From an uncultured Pelagibacteraceae bacterium (GTDB lineage: Bacteria; Pseudomonadota; Alphaproteobacteria; Pelagibacterales; Pelagibacteraceae), in NCBI GenBank assembly GCA_902524115.1, contig CABZCA010000002.1, forward strand, positions 1 to 64,000: DNA of 64,000 bases, read 5' to 3'. Position 1 is the first letter of the stretch; each line of letters begins with the position of its first letter. A program made the position numbers and the translations under genes. The notes below the pieces were generated by a model. The model searched no databases. It was not told the DNA's origin and saw only the letters and a list, made by a program, of their open reading frames with translations. Below are positions 19,301 to 27,321 of the stretch, piece after piece.

Positions 19301-19482
19301 GAAATATTGGGCCAGGCGCTGGAGAAGGTTCGCGACTTGCTGTAGGTGCGACTATACTCGGTGGAATGATAATATCTACCTTCTTCACTTTATATGTAAC
19401 TCCGACGATGTATTTAACTTTAGCCAAAAATACGAAGAGAATTGATGCAGTTGATATAGAACTTAAGAAACAATTAAACTAA
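16372..19482 (+). CDS. RND family efflux permease (AcrB/HAE1-like)
   Basis: 1036 aa; LTDVSIRRPALSWVLSL, GIITDDSVIMTDAIYRRIE, RFRPIIMTSLSTMIAMLPL. Confidence 0.95.
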   Translation: MYLTDVSIRRPALSWVLSLILVVFGTFVFSKLPVRELPSGLQPPVVQVQVEYASASAPIVDEEVTQVIEEVIGGAEGIKNIDAKSENGKSTLNIEFDTDIDLDNAANDVRERVARIVGRLPAESEAPRILKQSAGFTTTMWLALSSETWSDLELGDYAERYLVDQFSSIKNVGRIRTGGLREQSIRVWIDPIKLAANNLTIQEVERSLRNENVRLPAGTLEAENIDLTINIDKSYNDLEKLKELPIKKAKDNIVRLSDIANLELGPVTEKVLFRAQSKGALNLKTMGIGIYARSGASTVELSKEVEKKIIEIRKTLPADLNLEIAFNRATYIGEAINEVYKTLVIAFILVVIIIYLFLGNLKAVIVPAIALPVSLIATFLGLYIFDLSINIFVLLSFILAIGIITDDSVIMTDAIYRRIENGETPLVAAYKGSKQITFAIIATTLILVAVFLPLIFIEGIAGTLFKETAIALSFAIVVSSFVALTLSPMLGSKFLDKKKKSNFLTRGFDKFFQGFLKFYTETLGFWMNKKKTIITFIIFIIVASGALYNYTKKELLPLEDRGVYLVIGFTDEGSSFQYTQKRAEDVEKRLIPLLDGDNSPYNRFLMIVPGFGSENSFLIISLLDNWKNRKHNSQTIMRQAIGKIVTVPQTLAFPISPQSIRVSSYNKPIQMVIYGNTYEELEQIQSQVIRMLRKNRNLSRLESDYTRNKPEVNIKINKNKAKDLGISTEAIGQTLETLYGGKTVTKFNKLGKEYPIILQQYLEDRKNKESLSKIFVRSEKTGNLVSLSNLVEFKEKGTASKLSRYNRQRAVTISANISEGYTLAEAIKYLEETMTNVAPDKQITWKGKSEELKETSNELYIIFALALLTAYLVMSATFNSFIHPFIIILTVPLAVFGGLIFILFLNSSINIFSQIALVILIGISTKNSILIVDYANQLRTKGKEIEKSVKEACSLRFRPIIMTSLSTMIAMLPLVIGNIGPGAGEGSRLAVGATILGGMIISTFFTLYVTPTMYLTLAKNTKRIDAVDIELKKQLN

Positions 19483-20084
19483 AATATTATATATTTTTTA
19501 GTAGTAAGTGATTTTCGACAATTATTAAGCTGTGCCTTGTATTTCTTAGATTGATTTTCAACTTTTTTTGCTAAAAGGATAATTTTTTGATTCTTTTTAT
19601 AATTTTTGTAATTTCCCCAACCTTCATGATATGCAACATATTGTTTAAAAGCATCATTTTTTGGGATTTTTAGGATCTTTTCTGTTTTGTTTGTATACCA
19701 ACCAATAAAATCTACACTATCTTTAAATCTTGTCCTAGTGGCATACTTGTTTCCTGTTTCCTCCTTGTATTGCTTCCAGGTTCCTCTAACTGCTTGAGAA
19801 TAACCAAAAGAACTCGATGGTCTTTTATAAGGAATAACTTTAAATAATTTTTTTCTAGGTGGTTTTGCCAACCAATCAAAATCTGACTCCATTTTAATAA
19901 TAGCAAGTTGCAAATTAATAGGTGTCCCCCATTTTTGTTCAGTTTTTTTTGCATGTTTGTACCAAAGATATCTTTCTGAAAAAATTGAACAGCCATCTGC
20001 AGTATTTTTAGGAATTGAAGAGCAACCAGAAAATAAAATAGTAATTAAAAGTAAATATATAATTTTGTTTTGGATCATTTTCAT
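19479..20084 (-). CDS. Lipoprotein with lytic-transglycosylase (SLT)-like region
   Basis: 201 aa; lipobox FSGC; AIIKMESDFDWLAKPP...SSFGYSQAVRGTWKQYKEETG resembles SLT motifs. Confidence 0.75.
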   Translation of the reverse strand: MKMIQNKIIYLLLITILFSGCSSIPKNTADGCSIFSERYLWYKHAKKTEQKWGTPINLQLAIIKMESDFDWLAKPPRKKLFKVIPYKRPSSSFGYSQAVRGTWKQYKEETGNKYATRTRFKDSVDFIGWYTNKTEKILKIPKNDAFKQYVAYHEGWGNYKNYKKNQKIILLAKKVENQSKKYKAQLNNCRKSLTTKKYIIF

Positions 20085-20086
20085 TA

Positions 20087-20602
20087 TTATCTATTTTTTT
20101 TTCTCCATATCCAAGGATATTCAAATTGCATTTGCCATAAACCTAAAGAAAATTTTTTTGCAAAAATCTGATATTTTCTAAATTTACCTTTTGAGTATTT
20201 AGGATAATCAAATGCATAACCATTTTTGACCATAAAAACTGATAGGCTTTCATTTTTTAAAAAACATTCACCTATTAATCTGTTATATTGATCTTTATTT
20301 TTTTCTATTTTACAATTAACAATCTGATTTCCAATTTTTTCAATTAGCTTATCTTTAGATAACTTCCCACATAAAATTTCAACATTATTCAAAACACACG
20401 ATTGTTTTTTTCCAAAAAAAAAACTTTCTGGAGCATCAATTCCACTAAAGCGAATTTTTTTATTATTAATCTTAATTGTGTCACCATCTGTAATTTTCGG
20501 TTTACCTGAAATTAATAAATAATTTTGCTCTGAAGATAATAAGTGATTAATATTAAATAAGAGGAAAAAAAAACTAATTAAAATCAGTTTTTGCTTTTTC
20601 AT
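20087..20602 (-). CDS. Thermonuclease (SNase)-like secreted protein
   Basis: 171 aa; signal peptide, GDTIKINNKKIRFSGIDAPES, GYAFDYPKYS. Confidence 0.85.
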   Translation of the reverse strand: MKKQKLILISFFFLLFNINHLLSSEQNYLLISGKPKITDGDTIKINNKKIRFSGIDAPESFFFGKKQSCVLNNVEILCGKLSKDKLIEKIGNQIVNCKIEKNKDQYNRLIGECFLKNESLSVFMVKNGYAFDYPKYSKGKFRKYQIFAKKFSLGLWQMQFEYPWIWRKKNR

Positions 20603-20882
20603 TTAATTCGTCCATTTTTTTTCGTAGATCTTCATCTGACACGTTTTTTTCTTTCAAATCCTCTTTAATTTTTCGAAAAACGTCTTGATCTCCTGCTTCA
20701 GCAAAATCTGCTTTTATTACTGATTGAATGTACTCTTTTTCTTGGTCTGGATTAAAACTTAATATTTGAGATACCCATTCACCTAAATATTTATTCCTTC
20801 TAGCACTAACTTTGAATTGAAGCTCTTGATCGTGAGCAAATTTCTTTTCAAAACTTTTTTTTCTATCTTCAAATGAACTCAT
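20574..20882 (-). CDS. DUF1476 family, F1-ATPase inhibitor zeta subunit-like protein
   Basis: 102 aa; SSFEDRKKSFEKKFAHDQELQFKVSARRNKYLGEW typical of DUF1476. Confidence 0.9.
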   Translation of the reverse strand: MSSFEDRKKSFEKKFAHDQELQFKVSARRNKYLGEWVSQILSFNPDQEKEYIQSVIKADFAEAGDQDVFRKIKEDLKEKNVSDEDLRKKMDELNEKAKTDFN

Positions 20883-20946
20883 TTTAACAAATTAAAAAGA
20901 TTTAGCTTTATGTCAATCTAATTTAATTTATATTTATGCTAAATTT

Positions 20947-21657
20947 ATGAATAATTTAATACTTGTTAGACATGGACAAAGCGTATGGAACCTGGAAAAC
21001 CGTTTTACTGGCTGGGTAGATGTAAGTTTAGCAGCCAATGGCAAACTTGAAGCTTGTAAGGCAGGAGAATTAATTAAAGAATTAAACCTTGAATTGTCTC
21101 ATTTTTATACATCATTACAGACAAGATCGATCGAAACACTAAATTTAATCCTCAATACTATGAGAATTAAAGATCAAAATGTTATTAATGCATGGGAACT
21201 AAATGAGAGGCACTATGGAGCGTTAACAGGGCTAAATAAAGATGAAATGAAAAAACTTTATGGAGAAAAAAAAATTCATACTTTTAGAAGATCATGGGAT
21301 AACCCACCTGAGCCTCTTAAAAAAACAAGCCCATATCATCCAGCGAATATTGATATATATAAAAATGTTCCTAAAGATAAAATTCCAGATACAGAGTCAT
21401 TGAAAAATACTTATGAAAGAGTAATACCTTTTTATAAAAAAAACATTGAACCTAAATTAGATAAAAATATTATTGTATCAGCCCATGGAAATTCGATTAG
21501 ATCATTATGTAAATACTTATTTAATTTAGATAATGAAAATATTTCGAGCTTAGAAATACCAACTGGCAATCCTTTATTGATTGAGACTGAAAAAAGAAAG
21601 ATTATACGCGCAAGATATTTAGATAAAGATAGAGCTAAAGATCTTTTAGTTTTCTAA
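20947..21657 (+). CDS. gpmA: 2,3-bisphosphoglycerate-dependent phosphoglycerate mutase
   Basis: 236 aa; LVRHGQSVWNLENRFTGWVDV, ELNERHYGALTGLNK, HGNSIRSL. Confidence 0.96.
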   Translation: MNNLILVRHGQSVWNLENRFTGWVDVSLAANGKLEACKAGELIKELNLELSHFYTSLQTRSIETLNLILNTMRIKDQNVINAWELNERHYGALTGLNKDEMKKLYGEKKIHTFRRSWDNPPEPLKKTSPYHPANIDIYKNVPKDKIPDTESLKNTYERVIPFYKKNIEPKLDKNIIVSAHGNSIRSLCKYLFNLDNENISSLEIPTGNPLLIETEKRKIIRARYLDKDRAKDLLVF

Positions 21658-22364
21658 ATAAATAATTTTTCGTATATTTCAAAATCAGTTAAATGCTTAA
21701 ATTCACCTTTATACTCATAACCATAAAGATTACTTTCTCTCAAAAGAGAGTCCCATATTTCAGATATAGGAAAATAATTTAATTGTTTGTGTGATATTAA
21801 TTCCTTGTTAAAAATTTGGCATCCAGTATATTTAAAATTATTTACTCTTTCTTTTAAAAGGATATTATTTTCTATTTCAAAATCTCCATTAAATCTTTTA
21901 TCAAAACATGTTGAGTTATTTACAATTAACAAGATATTTTTTATTTTTCTTTCAAAGTAAATTTTCTCCATAGCTTCAATTGATTTGATATAACTATCAT
22001 CCCAAATTGTATCTGGATTGATTACTAGAACATCATCCTCATCAGATTTTTTAATAAGATTTAATATTCCACCACCAGTGCCTAAGATGTTTTCACCATC
22101 ATCTATAATTTCAATACTTATTGAGAAATTTTTACTATTAATAAAATTAATAATCTTTTCTTTTAAATAAAAAACATTAATTTTAATTTTTTCGATTTTT
22201 ATTTTTATAAGAAAATTAATTGTATTTTCTAATAAAGTTTCATTCTTATAAACTATTAATGGCTTAGGTAAACTGTCTGTTATCGGTTGTACTCTCTTGC
22301 CAAATCCAGCGCAGAGTATTAAGGCAGTTTTAATTTTCATAAGATTTTTTAATTTTTCTATCAA
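21654..22364 (-). CDS. murU: Nucleotidyltransferase, MurNAc-1-phosphate uridylyltransferase-like
   Basis: 236 aa; ILCAGFGKRVQPITDSLPKPLI motif; adjacent to amgK-like and tsaE. Confidence 0.85.
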   Translation of the reverse strand: MIEKLKNLMKIKTALILCAGFGKRVQPITDSLPKPLIVYKNETLLENTINFLIKIKIEKIKINVFYLKEKIINFINSKNFSISIEIIDDGENILGTGGGILNLIKKSDEDDVLVINPDTIWDDSYIKSIEAMEKIYFERKIKNILLIVNNSTCFDKRFNGDFEIENNILLKERVNNFKYTGCQIFNKELISHKQLNYFPISEIWDSLLRESNLYGYEYKGEFKHLTDFEIYEKLFI

Positions 22365-23280
22365 AGTTTTTAATTAAAAGGTAATTTAAGTCTTTAAATA
22401 TTGGATTATTCAAAGTTCTGTAGTCAATTAACTCCCATGCGTGAGGTATAAGTTTAAGATATTTATTTTTTTTATCTCTTACAGATAATCTAGTAAATAT
22501 ACCAATTATCTTTAAATTTCTCAAAACAGATAAGATCTCAAAGTCATTTTTGAACTTTTTAATATTCAATTGTTTATTTTTTTTTATGAATTCGTCAAAA
22601 ATATATTTTTTAGTCTTTCTGTCTGTTTTAAACCTAACATCATCTATAAGAGAAGCTAAATCATATGCAATATTACCGTAGACAGCATCTTGACTATCTA
22701 ACAGCCCTAAACCCTTTTTAGTTATCATTAAATTAGATATGTGAAAATCTCGATGAACAAAAACTTTATTTTTATAATAAATATTATTTAGTAATTTTTT
22801 AAATATTTTATTAAATTTAATTTTTAAAATTCTATTTTTTCTTTTATTAACATATTTTGGTAAATACCAATCTAAGAATAAATTAGTCTCATCTAATAAT
22901 TTTTTAAATGAATAGTATGGCACTTTATAATTAGTTTTTAAAAATGTTTTTTGATACTTAGTTTTTATATTTTTGATTTTACCTAATAAATTTAAGATTT
23001 TTTTATAGTAAATTTTTTTATTTATTGATTTTTTTTGAAATTTTTTGAAAACTGTTGAATCACCAAAGTCCTCAATCTCAATATAATTATTCTTGTAATT
23101 CTGCGATATTAATTTAGGGGCTAAAATATTTTTTTTAATTAATATTTTATTAACAGCATCATATTCTAATAAATTACTTTTTTTGTTTTTTACACAATGA
23201 ACAAAAATATTTTTTTTTCCTCTGTAAAAATTTCTAAATGATGCATCTCCAGTAAGTTTTTTTAATTTATTTAAATTCAT
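22330..23280 (-). CDS. amgK: Aminoglycoside phosphotransferase-fold sugar kinase (AmgK-like)
   Basis: 316 aa; FVHRDFHISNLM catalytic loop and LLDSQDAVYGNIAYDLASLIDD. Confidence 0.85.
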   Translation of the reverse strand: MNLNKLKKLTGDASFRNFYRGKKNIFVHCVKNKKSNLLEYDAVNKILIKKNILAPKLISQNYKNNYIEIEDFGDSTVFKKFQKKSINKKIYYKKILNLLGKIKNIKTKYQKTFLKTNYKVPYYSFKKLLDETNLFLDWYLPKYVNKRKNRILKIKFNKIFKKLLNNIYYKNKVFVHRDFHISNLMITKKGLGLLDSQDAVYGNIAYDLASLIDDVRFKTDRKTKKYIFDEFIKKNKQLNIKKFKNDFEILSVLRNLKIIGIFTRLSVRDKKNKYLKLIPHAWELIDYRTLNNPIFKDLNYLLIKNFDRKIKKSYEN

Positions 23281-23746
23281 TAATTATTTTTTTATTTTTC
23301 GATATTATTGTAAGATAACGCTCAGAATAGTTTTTATTATATTTAAATATTAAACTAATACTATTTTTAATTTTTAATTTTTTTACTAATTCAGGCCATT
23401 CGACTAAAGTTATTTGTTTTTTTAAATTTTCTTGGATACCTAAGTTACTAAGTTCTTTTTCATTTTTAATTCTGTATAAATCGTAGTGCTTTATTAAAAT
23501 TTTTTTTATCTGATACTCATTAGTAATATTAAAAGTAGGACTAGGAACTTCTGACATTTCCTGTCTATTTAATCTTTGAAGAAAATTAATAATGTATTTA
23601 ATGAAAGTAGTTTTTCCTATACCAAGATTCCCAGTTAAAAGTATGAGGTCTCCTAAATTAATAAGCTTACAAAGTCTCTCAGCTACATGTTTAGTATCTT
23701 TTTCTTTAGAAATATTTATTTTGCCACTTCTAGTAGCGATAAGCAT
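23267..23746 (-). CDS. tsaE: tRNA threonylcarbamoyladenosine biosynthesis protein TsaE
   Basis: 159 aa; [16 protein letters not shown] Walker [18 protein letters not shown]. Confidence 0.92.
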   Translation of the reverse strand: MLIATRSGKINISKEKDTKHVAERLCKLINLGDLILLTGNLGIGKTTFIKYIINFLQRLNRQEMSEVPSPTFNITNEYQIKKILIKHYDLYRIKNEKELSNLGIQENLKKQITLVEWPELVKKLKIKNSISLIFKYNKNYSERYLTIISKNKKIINEFK

Positions 23747-25016
23747 GAGGCTTGTATGGTCCCTCTGGTGTTACACTTATATAGTCAGCTTGCTCTTTTG
23801 ATAGTGGTGTTAATTTTGCACCAACCTTATCCAAGTGAAGCCTTGCAACCTTTTCATCTAAGTGTTTAGGAAGCACATAAACTTTATTTTCATAGTTATC
23901 TGAATTATTCCAAAGCTCAATTTGAGCAATAACCTGGTTAGTAAATGATGCACTCATAACAAAACTTGGGTGACCAGTTCCACAACCTAAATTTACAAGT
24001 CTTCCCTCGGCTAACAAAATTAGTCTTTTATCATCTGGGAATGTTATTTCATGAACTTGAGGTTTTACTTCATCCCATTTATAATTTTTCAAAGCATCAA
24101 CTTGAATTTCGTTATCGAAGTGTCCAATATTACATAGAATAGATCTATCTTTCATAGCTCTCATATGATCGGCAGTCACTACATCTTTATTTCCAGTTGC
24201 AGTCACAACAATATCTGCTTGACCTATCATTTCATCCATTAAAACCACTTCGTAACCTTCCATAGCAGCTTGCAACGCGCAAATAGGATCAGTTTCAGTT
24301 ACCAAAACTCTTGCTCCACTTTGTCTTAGAGATGCTGCACTACCTTTTCCTACATCACCAAATCCTGCAACTATTGCAACTTTTCCTGACATCATTACAT
24401 CAGTAGCTCTTTTAATTCCGTCAACTAAACTCTCTCTACACCCATATAAGTTATCAAATTTTGATTTTGTAACTGAGTCGTTTACATTAATTGCTGGCAC
24501 TAACAATTGTCCTTGTTCTTCCATTTTTTTAAGTGCCAAGACACCTGTTGTTGTTTCTTCACTCAAGCCTTTTATACCTTTTAATAAATCTTTATAATCT
24601 TTATGCATAAGTGCAGTGAGATCTCCACCATCATCTAAAATCATATTAGGGATCCAATCTTTTTTACCTTCAACAGTTTGTTTTACGCACCACCAGTATT
24701 CTTCCTCTGTCTCACCTTTCCAGGCAAATACTGGGATTCCAGCTTTTGCAATTGCTGCTGCTGCATGATCTTGTGTTGAAAATATATTACATGAAGACCA
24801 TCTACATTCTGCACCTAGATCGACTAAAGTTTCAATCAAAACTGCCGTTTGAATTGTCATATGAAGACAACCTAAAATTCTTGCACCTTTAAGAGGGTTT
24901 TTGCCTTTATATTCAGCTCTTACTGCCATTAATCCTGGCATTTCAGTCTCTGCTAGAGAGATTTCTTTTCTTCCAAATTCTGCTTCGTTAATATCTTTTA
25001 CTTTATAATCTGTCAT
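23730..25016 (-). CDS. ahcY: Adenosylhomocysteinase
   Basis: 428 aa; [36 protein letters not shown]-terminal [18 protein letters not shown]. Confidence 0.98.
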   Translation of the reverse strand: MTDYKVKDINEAEFGRKEISLAETEMPGLMAVRAEYKGKNPLKGARILGCLHMTIQTAVLIETLVDLGAECRWSSCNIFSTQDHAAAAIAKAGIPVFAWKGETEEEYWWCVKQTVEGKKDWIPNMILDDGGDLTALMHKDYKDLLKGIKGLSEETTTGVLALKKMEEQGQLLVPAINVNDSVTKSKFDNLYGCRESLVDGIKRATDVMMSGKVAIVAGFGDVGKGSAASLRQSGARVLVTETDPICALQAAMEGYEVVLMDEMIGQADIVVTATGNKDVVTADHMRAMKDRSILCNIGHFDNEIQVDALKNYKWDEVKPQVHEITFPDDKRLILLAEGRLVNLGCGTGHPSFVMSASFTNQVIAQIELWNNSDNYENKVYVLPKHLDEKVARLHLDKVGAKLTPLSKEQADYISVTPEGPYKPHAYRY

Positions 25017-25058
25017 AAGGTAGGGCTTGTAGCAACTTTATTTATAATAATCAACTTT

Positions 25059-26561
25059 TCATTGGGTCGCCGGGAAAATTATTTCAACTTTTGCACCTTT
25101 CTCTTTATTGTTTTCAGCTTTAATTTGTCCATTATGTAATTCAACTAAGTTTTTCACTATATTTAGGCCTAAGCCAGAATGTTCTCCAAAATTATCGGGT
25201 CTATTGCTGTAAAATCTATTAAAAATTTTAGTTGTATCCTTCTCACTGAAACCGGTCCCCTCATCTATTACGATAAGTCTTGGCTTACCTTCTTTGTCTT
25301 TACTAACCTCTACTATAATTTCTTGATTCTCATTGCTAAAAGAAATTGAATTTTCAAGTAAATTTGCAATAATTTGTTCTATCCTATTGTTTATACCAAG
25401 TATAAAATAATTCTCAGATCCATTAGACTTTAATCTTATTTGTATTTTTTTCTTTGAATTATAAATATTGTTAAAATCATCAACTACAGATTTTGCAATA
25501 TCCTTTATATCAATTTTTTGCATTGTTTCTGTGGAAATTACTGCCTCATCTTTCAGCATTTGAGAATAATCAGTAATTAATCTTTCTATTCTCTCAACAT
25601 CATGAGAGACGATATTAATTAATTTTTCTCTTTTAGTTTTATCTTCTGTTTCTGAAATTATCTCTGAAGCACTTTTCAATGAAGCAAGTGGATTTCTAAT
25701 TTCATGAAGTAGGTCTGTTGAATAATTTTCGGCAGTTGCAATTCTTTTATTTAATTCACTTGTCATTTCATCAAGAGATTTCGACAATATTCCTAATTCA
25801 TCATTTCTTGTCTTAACCCTTTCTATATCTGTTTTTTCCTTACTTTTGTCTTTTATGATTTTTGTATAAGTAACTAAATTTTTAATTGGTTTCAAAAAAT
25901 ATCTATTTAAGACATATGAAAAAATAATGATAACCAAAAGAACCACAAGAGCTGTTCTAATAATAAAGTTCTCTCTCTCCTCAACTTGTGCAATTATATT
26001 ATCAGCATTCTCAGATATAAGAATATAGCCATTATTATTTAAATAATTAATACTCTTAATACTAAAAACAAAAAACTGTTCTTGGATTTGTTTTAAATTA
26101 GTTAAAGATTTTTCAGATCCTGATAAATGATATTTATTAAGATCTTCATCGAAAATTGTTTCATTTTTGTTTTCTTGATTAACAAAATTATTCTCACTTG
26201 ATTGTTCAGTTAATTCTTCAATTAATAATAATGATGATGGAATAGATCTTGTATCTCCAATCCAATTTAATTTATCGTCAAAAAATATTACTCTATCTAG
26301 TTTTTCAAAATAAGGAAATCGGGATTTCTTGGAAAATAAAAATTCACTTATTCCATATTCATTTAATTTTGTATTTGATTTTTCAAGATTTAATATTGTT
26401 TGAGTAATTATATCTGTATGATTTTTTTGTTTTTCATTAACCAAATTTTTTTGAATAGCACCTAAGTAAAAGAAAGTGATTATTATTATAAATATGAAGA
26501 TTATTAGGTTAATAAAAAGGAATTTCTGTAATATAGAGAGATTTTTTAATATTTTTCCCAT
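25059..26561 (-). CDS. chvG: Sensor histidine kinase (ChvG/EnvZ-like)
   Basis: 500 aa; TMs, HAMP, DLLHEIRNPLASLKSASE H-box, GLGLNIVKNLVELHNG. Confidence 0.85.
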   Translation of the reverse strand: MGKILKNLSILQKFLFINLIIFIFIIIITFFYLGAIQKNLVNEKQKNHTDIITQTILNLEKSNTKLNEYGISEFLFSKKSRFPYFEKLDRVIFFDDKLNWIGDTRSIPSSLLLIEELTEQSSENNFVNQENKNETIFDEDLNKYHLSGSEKSLTNLKQIQEQFFVFSIKSINYLNNNGYILISENADNIIAQVEERENFIIRTALVVLLVIIIFSYVLNRYFLKPIKNLVTYTKIIKDKSKEKTDIERVKTRNDELGILSKSLDEMTSELNKRIATAENYSTDLLHEIRNPLASLKSASEIISETEDKTKREKLINIVSHDVERIERLITDYSQMLKDEAVISTETMQKIDIKDIAKSVVDDFNNIYNSKKKIQIRLKSNGSENYFILGINNRIEQIIANLLENSISFSNENQEIIVEVSKDKEGKPRLIVIDEGTGFSEKDTTKIFNRFYSNRPDNFGEHSGLGLNIVKNLVELHNGQIKAENNKEKGAKVEIIFPATQ

Positions 26562-26566
26562 AGTTA

Positions 26567-27271
26567 TTATTTAACATTCCATCTATATCCACTTCCGTAT
26601 CTTGTTTCAATTGCTGAAAAATCGCTATCTACCTTTTTAAATTTTTTTCTTATTCTTTTAACATGACTATCAATAGTCCTATCTTCTATATCTGTATCTT
26701 CTCGATAAGCTACGTCCATGAGTAAGGCTCTCTCTTTAATCATTCCTGGTCTTTTTGCTAGCTCCTCAACAATTTTAAATTCTGTTGTAGTCAGTTTATC
26801 AGGCAATTGTTTACCATCCCACTCACATTCGAGTTGGGAAGGATCTAATTTTAACTTACCATGAGAAATTACATTTTTATTTTCTTCAATGTTAATATCT
26901 TTGTCTTTTTTTCTTAATTGAACCTTAATTCTTTCAACTAAAACTTTGGTTGAGAACCCTCCAGTTTTTCCAACAAAATCATCTGCACCGAGTTTTAAAC
27001 CACTAACTTCATCAGTTACTTCATCTTTAGAGGTTAAAAAGATAACTGGCATAGATGTTTTTTTTCTAAGTTTTCTTAGAAGTTCTTCTCCATCCATTCT
27101 GGGCATTTTTATATCAATCACAGCAAGATCAGGTGGGGTTCTTGATAGTCCAACAAGAGCATTTTCACCGTCAATATAAGTTTGAACTTTAAAACCTTCC
27201 TTTTCTAAAGCCATCTGAACGGATGTTAATAGATTTCTATCATCATCTACTAACGCAATTGTTTGTGACAT
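26567..27271 (-). CDS. chvI: Response regulator, OmpR/PhoB family (ChvI-like)
   Basis: 234 aa; ALVDDDRNLLTSV, VIDIKMPRMDG, winged-helix DSHVKRIRKKF. Confidence 0.88.
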   Translation of the reverse strand: MSQTIALVDDDRNLLTSVQMALEKEGFKVQTYIDGENALVGLSRTPPDLAVIDIKMPRMDGEELLRKLRKKTSMPVIFLTSKDEVTDEVSGLKLGADDFVGKTGGFSTKVLVERIKVQLRKKDKDINIEENKNVISHGKLKLDPSQLECEWDGKQLPDKLTTTEFKIVEELAKRPGMIKERALLMDVAYREDTDIEDRTIDSHVKRIRKKFKKVDSDFSAIETRYGSGYRWNVK

Positions 27272-27321
27272 AAATTAGAATAAAAATACTAAATTGTTCA
27301 TATTAGGGCAATTGTTTGTTT

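Noticed and set aside
25017-25058. Possible SAH riboswitch upstream of ahcY
   Set aside because: The gap is only 42 nt with no recognisable aptamer pattern.
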